Of a stretch of 64,000 nucleotides of DNA, positions 24,110 to 37,100 are shown piece after piece. The DNA comes from Terana coerulea (lineage: Eukaryota; Basidiomycota; Agaricomycetes; Polyporales; Phanerochaetaceae): positions 62,001-126,000 of the forward strand of contig JAKOGH010000024.1 of the NCBI GenBank assembly GCA_024811115.1. Reading direction: 5' to 3'. Under the pieces are notes generated by a model that was not told where the DNA came from, did no database searches, and saw nothing but the letters and a program-made list of their open reading frames with translations. Position 1 is the first letter of the stretch; each line of letters opens with the position of its first letter. The position numbers and the translations under genes were made by a program.

Positions 24110-27100
24110 TCATGCCGTGAATGGGTTGCTGGGCTCGGTCTTGCCGCCATCCGACTCCAAGTCCGACTCCTCGTCTTCTGTGTCCTGCTTGCCGGGGGTG
24201 CCAGGAGCGGGGACGGGGCCCTTGGGGCCGGGCGAGCCCCCAAGCGGCTCGAACTGCTTCGCCTTGCTGCTGGGGTCGTCATCGGTGGGCTTCCTGGTCA
24301 AGTTGATCGACACCGGAGGCGTCGGGACCGGGCTCTCCTCCTTCTTGCCGCCCCCAAACCCAGCAAGCCGCCCGAGCAGGCCGCCGGGCCCCGAGGCACT
24401 GGGCTGCCGCACGCCGGCGCCGCCAGTGGGGGCCGCGTTGAAGAAGGTGCCGCCGAACGGATCCTGCGGGTTGGCAGGGGTCTCAGGTGGCTGTGAGGAC
24501 GGGAGGGTGCTGTAGGAGCCAGTCGAGCTGGTGGTGGACGACGCTGAAATACGATATGTCAGATGCGCATGCAAGGGGCAGGCCGGCGACAGAACTCACA
24601 GGTTTGAATTTGGTGTACTCCGTGCTGCTGGGACGAGACGCTCCCGCCCGAGCCTGCGGGGCCCCTCGCCGAGCCGTTCTCTGGCTTCCCGCCGCCGGCA
24701 GCTCCGTTGCCTGACTGCCCGTACTGCGAGCCAGGAGCCTTGGGCTGGCCGAACGGGGGAGGCCCGCCGTTGCCAGTATGGGCGGGAGAGCTGCCTGCTG
24801 GACCGAACGGAGGAGGCCCGCCGTTGCCGGATAGGGAGGGAGAGCTGCCCGCTGGACCGCTCGGCGGAGCCTTCCCGGCCGAGGCGGGCCCGCTGCCAGA
24901 CGGTGGCGCGTTCCCAGGAGCCGTTGTGCCAGCGCCAGCTGCTCCAATGCGAGTCGGCTGGAGGTTCACGTTCGTGCCAGCGCCGGCCGCTCCAACGCGA
25001 GCCGGCTGGAGGTTCAAGTTCGAGGGCTTCTGCGGCGTCCCGGGGTCGACCCAGCCTGCGCATGAGCTACGTGACACACACACTATCAGCTGCGCTGCAT
25101 CCATGACAAGGCTTATAAGACGTACTGTGCTCGAATATAGCGAGTTCAGCCACGAAGTCGCCGCGGCGCGTGAACGCGGGGTTGACGAGCGACAGGCCCT
25201 GCAGGCCGGCGGAGAAGTACGTCCAGTTGCCCTCGAAGGCGCCCTTGAGCTGCTGCACGACATCCTGGATCGGCAGATCCTTCGGCAAGTTCGCCTTGTG
25301 GATGGCCTCGACATCGATCGTGCAGTACTCGTCAAGGTAGCTGTTCGCGGACACGGCGGGCTTCAAGGAAGAGTTGACACTGATGTGCAGGCCGTCGGGC
25401 TTGGATCGCAGGGAGATGATCGCGGCCCAGGACGAGACGGTCCTCTTGCTATATGGCAAGCAGTCAGTCATATGAGCGATAGAGTCGAAGGCGTCATGCT
25501 TACCTCCACCTGCCGTTGCGAACCTTGCCGCCGACGGTGATGACGGACTCACCCCTGAGGCTGATGTCGAGAGACTGACCTTGCGCAAAGCTGGTAGGGA
25601 TGCGCAGTACGCTGCTCGTGTGGCCTATCATATGCGCTGTCAGCTACAGCCCATTGGGATGCCGATAGGCACTTACACGAAAGCGTGTGCTCGCCACTGT
25701 CCTTAGCACCGTAGGAGCCGTTGTACTGATGGTTCCAGTCGTCGCCGTGCTTCCACACAAACTCGAGGAAGTCGGGCGAGCGGATCTCGCTCTCCGTCCA
25801 CGCGCACACCTCGCCGACCGCACCGCGGTACTCGTGCTTCGCCCACGTCGTCAGCTCGCAGTGCCACTTGCCGTTGATGACGCCCGCGAAGCGCGGCACG
25901 ATCGTCGTCTGCGCGTTGAAGTCCTGCAGCAGCCCGAGCACGTACCGGTCCAGGAACATCTCGCGCGAGAACCAGAGCGTGCCGACCGAGGACCGCCCGC
26001 GGCCCGACGGCAGCCACGCCGGCGACCAGCTCTCGGGGAACGGCGGCACGTCGCGCTTGTAGCCGACGCCGTAGATGATGATGAGCGGCGCCTCGTACGA
26101 CGCGGTGCGCAGGGTGCGCAGACGGTCGACGGTGACCTCGTGCTTGGTCAGGATCTGGTAGGAGACCGAAGTGAGGGAGAGGCCGTCGGGGTGGTCGCTG
26201 ATGACGATGGGGACGGTGTGGATGATGCCGTGGCCTTCGGTTGCGAGCGTGTGAAGGTACTCGAGGATGTGCCCCTTGAGAGTGTCAAGCTTGCCTACGG
26301 CACGGCGGCCGAGAGACTTCACGGACGACAAGCTTGGAATGTACCGGGCGGCTGTATGCACGTGTATGAGTAGGGGAGCCATTCATAATGAGATGATAGC
26401 GTACTGGTGAAGTCCAAAGCCAGACACCTAACAGCCCACGTGTGCTGGGTGTTCTTCGTGATAATGAATGAGTCACGAAGATCCTTCAGAACGACGTCTT
26501 GCAACGACAGCTTCTCGGCATCCTTCAACACGATGTCGACCTCGTAGGCCAAGGAGACGGTGTCGAACGGGAACGGCTCGGTCTGGCCAGTCGAGGACTT
26601 TCTTGTAGTCAAAGACCTCCAGAACTCGGCAGTCGTGGTCTCTCTGGAGGATATTCTCAGCATCGGCGCAAGCACATGAATGAATGCTTTGCTTACTTTT
26701 CAACAGCAATTTCTCCACTCTCTATGTCCACGAAGATGACCGCCCTGCCAGTCGACAGCAGACGGACCTTGAGGTTGCCGAAGGTACCTTCGAAGCCCTT
26801 ACTCGTCCACTCGAGGAGCGTACGGCTGTGGCTGGTCGACTTGCGGCGGCTGGCGAACAGCGTATTGATCGAGTCCTCCGAGAGGGAAGAAAGCTCATCA
26901 TAGCCGTAGAGGTACGTCTCCGTGATGCGCTTCTTCCATAAGATGCCCTGCGCCACCTGGAGACTGCCACCCTGAGCGGCGTAGTAGTCCTCACTGTCCG
27001 AGGTGTCGCTGGTGCCGCTGTAGTAGTCGTCGGTGGAGCCACCGGTGATCGTAGTGGTGACCTGGTAGGCCGTGTGCATCGAGTAATGGGTGAGGAGGCC

Positions 27101-28473
27101 GAAATATTCGTTCTGGAGGAAAGTGACAATGACATTGAAGAGCTGGAGGTCGACCTCCTTGTAGCTCGAGTGGAAAGTGGAGAAGCGCGTTTCTAGTAAC
27201 CAATGGTCAGCGGGGAGTTTTGTCGTGAACATATGGAGTGCAAGCATACGAGTGAAATCAAACTGCAAGCCATTTACTGCCGAGGGTTGCGGAATGACGT
27301 TGACAATGAAGGCGATAGTCCAGCCTTGGAACAAATGAGAAGGACCCCTGTGAAGCGCATATATAAGCGGGGTGTACTCTGTACAGCTGATGGTACAAAC
27401 CTTTCAAAGTCGGGGCTATCAAAGAACGCGATGTCGTTGATGTTCAAGTACAGGATGACTTCATGTGGACACAAAACCTTCACCTGCGGAGCGCCGAACC
27501 GGATGTAGAAGTGGCTCTCGACGGAAGAGCTCGCGAGCCAGTTGCTGTTGAGTTCAACCAGGCAGCGCGCGAGCTCATCGCCGTGTGACTCGTCGATCGT
27601 CGCAGCCGTCATCCAGCGGGTCTCGAGGTACTCGTTGATGTCCTTGATGTCGATGCCAGAGAGGGTGATGTCGCCGATGTACTCGTCGGGGTTGACGGGC
27701 TCCTTCACCAAGCAGTAGTCGGTGTGCAGCGCGTGCGTGTGGTCGTCGAAGTTGGGCAGATCGAGCAGGACGTGGTTGCCCGCGGCCTCGAGGAATCGCA
27801 GGTAGCCGTGCATGCGCTCGACGACGGCATTTTTGAGTTCGACGGCGAGAGGGCTCTTGACGTCGAACTTGACAAGAGTTTCCCCGCTGCCAAGCCTTCA
27901 GTAAGACTGTGAGTGAAAAGGAGCAAAACACGCACATTCGAGCTGAAGAGTAATAATCTGGACAAGATGGAGCGCAGACGCGTTGCCGATGATTGAATCC
28001 TTTCCGATCATGTTCGTGCGGTGGAACTGAATGCGGTACGCAAACTCTGCGCCTTCCGAGCGACTGGAGCCTGAAGTCAACTGTCAGTGAATGAACATTA
28101 AGGTCTTCCGGCATGGTGCGCACCGATCCGGTGCCTTCTGGGCACCACTTCTCCTCGACTCTGGCCCAAGGCGTATGTGCCCCTTCGCGATCCTCAAGAG
28201 GAGCAAAGCCTCATGGTTGCAGATGAACTTGAGCTCGGGCTGGGCGAATTGCGCGGCGAAGGGCAGATCCTCCTCTCTGCCGCTCTTGGGGGCCCGCTTG
28301 CCAAAGTAGTGGTACTGCGCGAGGGCGCGGGTGTACTTGCTCTTCTCGTAGTCATGCGACTTGAAGTCGTAGTGCGCGTCGGCCGCACACTCGGTAGCGT
28401 TGGTCCAGAGCGCGCCGAGCTGCGCGTTGATATAGCGGACGGAGAGAGGTGCGCTGTTCCCGCCGAGACACAT
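24110..28473 (-). CDS. Large ten-exon protein of unknown function with Pro/Gly-rich repetitive tail
   Basis: I read exons near 28124-28473, 27936-28063, 27401-27886, 26697-27347, 26433-26655, 25677-26351, 25504-25624, 25126-25448, 24600-25055 and 24110-24543. The start MCLGGNSAPLSVRYINAQLGALW opens a domain containing AQPELKFICNHEALLLLRIA. A related unit recurs in exon 3 (GAPQVKVLCPHEVILYLNI), so the N-terminus looks duplicated. The middle is ordinary globular sequence, with WKHGDDWNHQYNGSYGAKDSGEHT in exon 6. The last 300 residues are disordered, with repeats of NLQPxRxGAAGAGT and NGGPPPFGPAGSSP and an acidic end, DTEDEESDLES. Exon 3 needs one extra base in the run 27882-27885 to stay in frame, and the exon 5/6 junction is uncertain. 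No known domain was recognised. Confidence 0.7.
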
Positions 28474-30104
28474 CGTGTCGGTGGTGTCGAGAGCGGAGGT
28501 TGGAAGCGGAGGTGGCGTGTATGTTGGGGCAGTCGGGTGCAGGCCCGCTGGCCATATTTATGCAGGGCAGCATAGCGTGTCGGCGCTGCGATCACGGCGA
28601 GGCCGACTCGCGAAGTGAATTGTCCTGCCAGGGATGGCGACTTCCATTCGCCACGTTATGAGACACCACCGGTGAGATTGTTGGGCCGCGGCCGTCGAAG
28701 GTCCAAAGGGAGCGGATGAGTCTAACTGCTTGCATTAAACCCGTAAAGGTGCACGGCGGTTCACAAGGAACGACAGGTCCGGATGGAGCGAGGTGATCAG
28801 CCCAGGAAAACAATCTGTATGCCGCCTCGCTCACCGACGCATATCACATCCCTGCATGTCACCTCGACCCTGGTTACGGCGCCTACGTGACCCGTCCGCC
28901 CAGGTCACGATCGCATTCGGTATTTCAAGGTCTGGTGAATATCGCCGTATAGATCAGTGCTTGCTCGCATCTGTACAGGAGCATTTGTTAGTGTGTAGGT
29001 CCGTATCAACCTCTCAGAGAAGCAAGGGAAGCTACCTACATGGGAGCAATCAAGTAGACTAGGCGGGGACGCATAGTTCACAGTGATCTTCAGAGCTATA
29101 CCAGGTATCCGGTGTTACTGCATCTCCGTATTACAGGACAATGATACAAGATTGGGGCCCGTAACAGATTCATTGAAGAACTTACCAATTATGACAAGCG
29201 TGTGCAGTCTCAGTTCGTGCCGCTGATCCTTCAAGTCACCCGCGGGATCGCATGACCGCAGAGATGTCGAATGCGATCGAGCTTCATTGCGCTGCAACGA
29301 GTTCAGTCGGGTGCTGTTATGTTACGACGAATTCTACTCACGTCCTGCGTGAATTCGCGGCGGCCAAGAGGGCGAAGAACGCCACAGCAAGTAAGCCAGA
29401 GCATGCAGTGCATTCGTACGCACGAATAGCCGGGCTGCAGGGCTGACTTGTCCAACCACAAGTGTATGTCACGGCGAATAGACGCTGTCGAACGCCGAGA
29501 ACCTGTGAGAGTCCATCATGCCGACTTTCCCCTTGCATGTTACGAAGGTTCACGTAGCGTACTTCCGTCTATTTACCCTATTATACGCGGTGCCATGCCG
29601 GGAGCGTCTTGTTCGAACGCAACCGACAACTTGGATGCATGGAACTCCTCATCAGCTGTGATAGAAATCATATGCACTGAGACCCACTTACATGCGAGCG
29701 CACGTACAGAAACAGCAGAAGCATTGCGTTTTCGTTTGTCCTCCCGTGACAAAGAATGGCGGTGTGAGAGATCTCCCGACAGCATAGTCTACCCGCCTGA
29801 GAACAGTCCAAAAGTCAGTGCAAGGAGCTCTACACCTGTCGGGGCTCGGAGAGTGAAGAATGTCCGACGTGATGAAACTACTCGCCGCGGACTTAGCATG
29901 GCGTAGCTGCGGCCAAGCGAGCGGCGTCCGCTTGCAAGCACAGGCGACGTCGAGCTTCGGCGCTGGCACGGAAGGCAAAACGTGTCGATCATTGGTGGCG
30001 GATCACTTGATGCGGACACTACCACATGAGACAAAGTCCGACGAACTGGGCTGGAATAAACTTGAATTCACTATGGCATACGATACGCCAGAAACACCTA
30101 AAAA
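28474..30104. other. Intergenic, no gene supported
   Basis: This is 1.6 kb. An open stretch on the plus strand (29448-29906) has no start context, motif or splice signals that convince me. The left part is the upstream region of the ten-exon gene. Confidence 0.45.
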
Positions 30105-31713
30105 TCACAACACCGGCAACTTGAACTCGGACTTCGGGCGAAGACCCAGGCCAGACTGCAAAAGAAAGAGCTGTCAGAGGAACGCAGATAGTCGAGTAGT
30201 GGGAAACTCGGACCTTTGCATACACGTTCTCAATCCAAGTCAGATTTGTCACGGAATCCTCTTCCGACACCCACGTCTGCGGAGTACGACCCTTGATCTT
30301 GTCGACAAATGCCTCAAGTTGGAAACGATACCTTTTTCAGAACAAGCGGTCAGCATCGGTGCCGAGGAACCCATTCTTAGTAGGCAGCTCACGTCGTCCA
30401 CCAATCTTCGCCCTTGAAATTCGGGTCGGAGGACTTGTAGACCTTCTCCACTCGTTTCTTGACATCCTTTCCTCCTTTACCGTCTTTCGTTGTCACCTCG
30501 ATATAGTGATAAATGGTAGGCATCACGAAATTGAACAACTTCACGCTACCGCCCTCACAGTCAAGGCGGAAGAATATCGTAGGCCATTGCGGGATGAATC
30601 CGAAACGGTGCGGAACACGCAGACAGCAAGAGAGCGTGGCGGTGACATCGGAAGGGAAGGCCAGACTTGCGGTCATCCCGTAGTCGATATTGGCTCCGCT
30701 TCCGTCGGAGGAAGGAATGGTGTCTGGGGTGGCAGAGAGCACCGAGATGGGATCTGAGCCAATGAAATAGCGAAGGGAGTTCATGGTGTAGCCTGTTGAA
30801 CGCTCGTTTAGAAGTGGTACTGATCTCGGGAGAAGCAAAGACGTACAGCCCATGTCCATCATGCAGCCTCCTCCCAATGAGTAGTCAAACCTGATGTCGT
30901 CGTCTTTCATGATGCCCTTGGGAATCTTCATACAGACTTCAGCGTGCTTGATCGCTCCGAGTTCGCCACTTTCCACTATCTCCTTCAAGCGCTGAACAGC
31001 GGGATGGAACCTACGCATATAGTCAACGTACTCGTGAGTTTCAACTGCATGAATGCAGAAAAGAGGCTTAGAGGCTCACCGATAGTGGAAAGCCTCGAGC
31101 AGCACAAGCCCCTTGCTCTTCGCCAAGTCGAACATCGCCTTGGTCTCCTCGGCCCTGTCAGCACTCGGCTTCTCAAGCAGGACATGCTTTCCGGCCTGTA
31201 ACGCCTTCATGGTCCATTCATAATGCAGACCGTTGGGGAGCTACACACATTCAGGGCTGATAAGCGACTTGACCAGCTTCTTGATAGGCTGATTGACTCA
31301 CAGGATTGTACACCGCATCGACATTGGGATCGTCAAGTAGCGCTGTTAGTTGATTTAGCCTCACGCCACCCCCGCGGACAATCATTGCCATACCTTGATA
31401 CGCCCCGGGCCCGCCATATACCGTCTCTATCCCATAGCTCTTCGCGAACTTCTGTGCCTTTGCAAGACTCCGTGCAGCGACGGCGTACACGACAACCTCC
31501 GGATGACTCTTGGCAGGCCATATGAGTGCCGGCGGCGCGATGTTCGCCGCTCCTAGGGTACCAAAGCGTATCGGAGCGTCGGACTTGTGCGCAGCCGCCA
31601 AGGCAGGCGGTTTGACGACCTATATTGGGACGTGAGCGACAGGTCCGTCGTCTTCACCAACGTCGGGGCCGTACCTTGTAAATTCTCTGCACAAAGTCGA
31701 GAAACGAGGACAT
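30105..31713 (-). CDS. Gfo/Idh/MocA family NAD(P)-dependent dehydrogenase (D-xylose 1-dehydrogenase / dihydrodiol dehydrogenase-like)
   Basis: Predicted oxidation of a sugar or diol with NADP+. The start at 31713 gives a 13-codon first exon (MSSFLDFVQRIYK, 31675-31713), and a 55-nt intron joins it to IRFGTLGAANIAPPALIWPA, the Rossmann loop. LLDDPNVDAVYNP and, after splicing, GKHVLLEKPSADRAEE carry the family EKP signature. FHPAVQRLKEIVESGELGAI and DDIRFDYSLGGGCMMDMGC match the C-terminal substrate domain. The last intron (CTGAC branch site, TTTTGCAG acceptor) leads to VYAK followed by SGLGLRPKSEFKLPVL and the stop at 30105-30107. There are about six introns. The exact substrate cannot be told from sequence. 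Confidence 0.88.
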
Positions 31714-32539
31714 GGTGGTCGTTGTCGCTGCACAATGTGCAGAGCAGCCCCTGAAAGAGGTCGTGTGGTTTGTCTTTTCACACGGATCGCGGCCAGAGAA
31801 ACCCCTCGTGTCAGCGTGTCTTTGATGGTACGCTCGGATGACGACATGTTGTTTTCGTAAGAGGCTGGACTACAAGAACTCGTGCCGAATACGAGGTTGA
31901 ACACCGTAGCAAGTAGTAGGCAGGGAAATTTATGGGACGAAGGTGTTGTCGTGGTCGCAGGCTCGGACAGAACGTCACGACGGCGCTTGTCTCAAAACGC
32001 CACAAAGCTTGAATAATAAATATAGTAATTACTTGCAATTGGGGACTTGTCATGGAATATCGCACAGATATTCCTACCTGAGTCTATGACATTCGTCGTC
32101 CGGCCGACGACATGTCTAATCACATCTTGTACGATAAAACGCCTTGCGCGTCGTCGCAGTCCGTATGAAAACATTATCCCACTGCGAGAGGGTCCCCTCG
32201 GAGCGATGCCGCTGCAGAACTGCCGCCAGTGCGACTCATAATAACAGAAAGAAAGAAAGAAAACCCCTTACCCAGGCCCTTGTTTCGCTTTCGCGGAGGT
32301 GAAAGGGCTGTTTGCGCCGACATCGTTCCTTTCCAGAGAATCAGCATAACTCAGCCCCTCGTCGCAAGCCTTCGACGACCTCTTCAGATGATTCTGCGAC
32401 TCGGATTCAAGGTCAAGCACACAACAAAATATAGGGAAATGAGCCCTCGGTCCAGCCATCGCATTCGCAAGGTTCAACTATTACACAGAAAGTACTATAA
32501 CTAATTCATAAATGATCGTGAGATGTCATGAAACTCCAA
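31714..32539. other. Intergenic
   Basis: Holds the dehydrogenase promoter and the 3' end of the repeat-protein gene. A short GAAA simple repeat lies near 32247-32265. Nothing else is recognised. Confidence 0.5.
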
Positions 32540-34134
32540 TCAGTCAAGGTCGTTCAAGCTGCGAGCCGCCTTCACGGGGAAGCGGTTGACGAAGTCGCCG
32601 AAGTGAGGGCCCTGGGCCGGCGCGAAGCCCTCGAACTCGAGCGGCATCGCGCGCGACTTGTGCTCGAAGTGGCCGACGACGTCGTTGATGAGCGGCGCCG
32701 CCGCGCCAGCGATGCTGCTCCCGATCCTGAGGATGCCCGAGATCTCCTCCTCGGTGAACGCGCGCGCGACGAGCGCGTCGAGCTCCGCGCGCTGCTGCTT
32801 GTCGCCGCCCGTGAAGTGGCTGATGATGCCGCTGATCACGGGCGCGGCGAAGGACGCGATGGTGCCGATGGTCTTGAGCGAGATCGCGCCGGACTCGTCC
32901 GTTTCAGCCTCTGCGCGCGCCATGATCTCCTGGAACTCGCGCGAGTGGTGGAAGTGGTTGTAGATGTCCTTCACCAGCGGTTCGACGACGGAGACGACGC
33001 TGGAGCCGATCGAGGCGATGTTGGCGCCCTGCTCGAGAGTAATGGCGCCGCTCTCATCGACCTCGCGGGAGTGGTGGAAGTGGTTGTAGATGTCCTTGAC
33101 GAGGGGCTCCACAACTGAGACGACGCTGGAGCCAATGGACGCGATGTTGGCACCCTGCTCGAGGGTAATGGCGCCGCTCTCGTCGACCTCGCGCGAGTGG
33201 TGGAAGTGGTTATAGATATCCTTCACAAGGGGCTCGACGGCGGAGACGATGCTGGAGCCGATGGACGCAATGTTGGCGCCCTGCTCGAGGGTGATGGCAC
33301 CACTCTCATCAACTTCTCGCGAGTGATGGAAGTGGTTGTAGATGTCCTTCACAAGAGGCTCGACGGCAGAGACGATGCTGGAACCGATCGACGCGATGTT
33401 GGCACCCTGCTCAAGAGTAAGCGCGCCGCTCTCCTCCGCACGGGCAAGGAGCTCCTCGAGATCACGGCGTTGCTGCTTGTTGTCGTTGCTGCAAAGAAAT
33501 ATTGAGCGACCAATAGGTAGATGCATCAGTGCATAACGCACCTGGAGAAGATGTTCTTGATAGCATCGCCGACGTGGAAAGCAATGCTGCCGATGTTCTT
33601 GATGTCCGAGAACGAGAGCGCCTCGCTGCCATCTTGAGCATCCGCCTCAGCCCTCGCAAGGAGAGACTCGACGAATTCACGGGACTGCTTGTCCTTGTGC
33701 GTGAAGTGGTCGATGATGCCGCTGATGACGGGCGCAGCGACAGAGGCGATGGTACCAATGGTGCCCAGGGAAATGGCACCGCTCTCGTCGGTCTCAGCAC
33801 GAGCGAGCAGGTTCTCGAGCTCGATCGCGTCGCGCTTCTGCTGCTTGTCACCGCTATTGTGAGAGTGATCAGCAGCGCAGCGAACCGTGATGGACGGGCA
33901 AACTTACTGGTTCTTGAAGTGATCAATGATACCGCTGATGACGGGAGCAGCAACAGATGCGATGGTGCCAATGGTGCCCAGGGAGATAGCGCCCGACTCA
34001 TCGGCAGGCTGAGCGATAGTGCTCTCCGGGACGGGGGCGCGGCGAGCGAAGGTGGCCGGAGAGGCGACAGGAGCAGCAAGCGCGGGGCCAGCAACGGAAA
34101 GGAAAGCGAGAGCGACGACTGCAGAAGAACGCAT
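32540..34134 (-). CDS. Secreted repeat protein with dibasic sites, nine related modules
   Basis: Exon 1 starts at 34134 (MRSSAVVALAFLSVAGPALAAP, a clear signal peptide). Introns lie at about 33846-33906 and 33491-33541. After FARR the protein is built of nine modules. Three are of the type SGAISLGTIGTIASVAAPVISGIIDHF (the third diverged), four are near-identical 42-residue units starting SGA(I/L)TLEQGANIASIG and ending YNHFHHSREVDE, and two are diverged. Linkers between modules carry KQQKRD and KQQRRDL, dibasic sites that a Kex2-type protease could cut, and LLARAE stretches. Each module looks like an amphipathic helix pair. No cysteines or enzyme motifs are seen. It is probably a secreted structural protein or a precursor of several peptides. 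A TATA box and a likely 5' UTR intron lie upstream. Confidence 0.8.
32937..33440 (-). repeat. Four tandem 126-nt coding repeats
   Basis: Near-identical units with exact 126-nt spacing (equivalent GAG triplets at 33195 and 33321) encode the 42-residue modules of the secreted repeat protein. The units pair off as SSIVSAVEP twice and SSVVSVVEP twice, which suggests a duplication of a doublet. Confidence 0.85.
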
Positions 34135-37100
34135 CTTGAAAGATTGGAGTTTGAGAGTTGGAGTTGACAAAAATGGATTATGAGGTAGGAGTAGTAGATT
34201 CGTGAGAGTTGAACGAAACGATAGGATCTGTCGTTAAAAGAATGCGAATAAAAAACAAATCAAGCTGCAAGTAGGACATGTATCGTCAGAACTCGACAGA
34301 CGTGGAATAGAATGAGAGCATGTACTCACCAACCAGTGCCGATTTGAGTGCGATGGAGAACGAAGTGAACTCGAGGAGCTGAGGAATCCAGGAGCCCCCG
34401 TCTTCGTATTTATACTAATAGTTCCCGCCCTCAACCCGATCCGAGGGCAGGGCTAGGAACGCGAACAAGCGCCACATCATGATTTTCATGAAAGGCGTGC
34501 CGCGAGCACAGGGTATCGCCGCGCCCAATCGCCAAGGACGAGATCACGGAACCTGACCATGCCTGGAACGACACAGGCTACCGTCAGTCAATAATCGCAT
34601 CAGCGAGTAAAACCGCCGCAGTCCCTTGTTGAACACGCACTTTGTCGAATGTTTTCAAACGGCTCTTGCAACATAGATCGTAAGGATCGCGGTGCGAGTT
34701 TTCCAGCGTGGCTGAGGCGAGCTGCGGCGCTGCATCACCCAAACACTGGGCCTGTCAATCCAATTTCGCGTATCCCTTGGCGTCCGGGGGGTGTTTGCGG
34801 CGGCGACCATCATGGAATGTTGAGTCCTGGCTGATGCTTGTCACGATGGCACACGAGTCGCTTGCCATGCATCCAGGGTCCCCTTCAATTGATGACTTGG
34901 CGGAGTGGTTGTATGCTGAAAGGCTCGGTGCGTGAGCGGTACACGCTTGGTTTTGGCGCTTTTCGGTGCTGGAGGCTGTGGCCGTCGAGACGAGAGCGTG
35001 TGGCGTGCGTCGCGGGGATCGCGCTTTGTGATTGACGCTTCATAATAAGCTTTGATTAGCCCGTCGGGAATCAGCGGCATCGGGAGCAAGCGCTTGATGA
35101 CGGGTTCGGGCCGCCAGTCCAAACTCTACCGGCGTACGCATAACGGCGACCTTGGTCACAGTTCTCCCGTCCCACCCCGCCTCTCGTGTTTTGTAAAACC
35201 GGTATAACCGCGCTACGGGATGCTGCAGTGCACCCGTTGCCCACTCGTACTCCACTGGACCGTGTTCGCCGTAAAGTCAAGGTCAACGCACAGCACGCCC
35301 ACACGCAATGCCTCTTGGCCGTATGAGCTGTCTTGCTCTCATTGGCCGCTGACCGCCTTGAACCTTCGTGGCTCACGCATCGGGCCGATCATTTTCATGG
35401 TGGCGTAAACGCCCCTGCACAGCACCCGCATTTGGAGCCTTGGACCCTGTCATGGCAAAACGAAATGCGGTGATGGTGTTTGGATGGCGCATTTGTCGCT
35501 ACTTATCCGTGATGGATCAAAGCAGGGGTCGACTACGGTCGATTTCCCGCATTGTTGATGTTACTGTACCGCAATCTGACGCGCCCTACAAGGCTTTGCG
35601 GGACCTAACCTCTGCTCAACATCCCCTCCCCGTTCAGTGCTCTGCACAGATCCAACGAGATCGCGCAGTCCCCTGCGGGCACGATGATCTTCATTCGGTC
35701 CACCCATCGCCAATTCGCTAATCTGGCGAAGTGGGCGATGTCATGGCGTACAGGCGGCCCGATGAATCCAGGAAGCAAAATCGCTGGCATTTTACTGGGT
35801 ATCGGTAAACATCAACCTACTTAAGGGCGCACTCTTGCAATATATCTTCGCTCAATTTGAGAGGGTGCGAAAGTTCTAACATGCACTTAGGCGGACAGGC
35901 TCATTGCCATCAATGTGTGCATAAGTCATCCAAATATTCATGTGTAGAGGTGTGTAATGACAGAGCTACAGTAGCGTGCATACATGTATTGAACGAATCC
36001 AGCTTGGATTTACATCACAACATGACATTTTACAAGCAATTGCTTCACACATCCATTCAAATATCGTGTCATAAATGCCATAGACAGTGAAGGAAATTAA
36101 GGTGTGAGTTGGTTTCCCTAGCAAGCCAAGGGCTTGAGGTACTTATCCTGAGATCCACGCACAGGTCCACGCCAGGATGAACACCTTTCAGATGCTCACC
36201 CTCCCTCAGGACGTACCTTGCGTTTTTATAATAGAGCCGATGGCGACCTTGGCGCGATGCCGGCGAGCGGGAGCGCAGTATCAGACACAGCGAGGGTCAA
36301 GAGGCTATCCACAGGAAGAGACGTAGGCATCTCCAGCATGCTGGCGCCAGCAACCAGCAACACTGACACTTCTCGCAGATCCTGGGTTAGCGCTTGTATA
36401 CGTCTCGCTGCCTCCGTACGCGGATGGCGCGCTGTCGTGCATCGCGGTCGCCGGGGGAAGAAGGGAGAGGGAGAGTGTCGGCTAGTCGAGCCTGGCGGTG
36501 CGCGAGCTCGAGCAGGACGCAGCACAGAAGAACTTGATGGTCACGCTGGACGCTCGCCGACGGACTGCGGGTACCGCGAGGTCGTGGAGGTCAATAGGCA
36601 CTAAGGCCCGAGGCGCATCCCGCCACCGCTGGCAATTGTCTTGACGGTGGACCCCGCGAACGCAGGCCGCCCTTGAACGGGGAGGGTGACGTCTCATCAA
36701 GGCACCATGGGCAATCCCGCTGTCGCACACCGGCCGAGGCTCGAGGAAGTGGAAGAGAAGAAGAGAGAGGCGAGGCTGGTGAGGTGAGAGGAGAGGGGGA
36801 ATGGCGGGGTATTTATGCTCTGGAGTCCGTTTATTGACAATCAACAAGCTGAATCATCACGGGGCTTGGTACGCATCCGGATGCGTCGTTCGTCTCTTCA
36901 CTTGCTCTTCACATTCCAAACCAGCTTACCTGCCTAATTCGGCTGCGACACTGATCCCCGACGCCCGACATTTTTGCCGCCGGTAGCCCCAACGCCGGAC
37001 GGTGAAGTCGACCCATCATCCTGTGACGACCCCGAATACATTCACCTCTTTCTTTCCTTATATTTTGACCTGTTCTCCTGAAGTGTAAGAGCTGAGCTTG

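Noticed and set aside
25687..26373. A 228-codon plus-strand frame
   Set aside because: Antisense to exon 6 of the ten-exon gene; Arg/Ala/Val-rich in the way reverse strands of GC-rich exons usually are.
29448..29906. Plus-strand 152-codon frame as a gene
   Set aside because: No domain, no promoter signal, no splice partners, and composition typical of non-coding DNA.
32937..33440. CRISPR-like regular repeats
   Set aside because: Units are in-frame coding repeats of 126 nt without spacers, in a fungal gene.
36482..36847. Small minus-strand protein gene
   Set aside because: A TATA-like site and leader are present, but the frame has no motif or codon-level support; left as a note in the gap entry.
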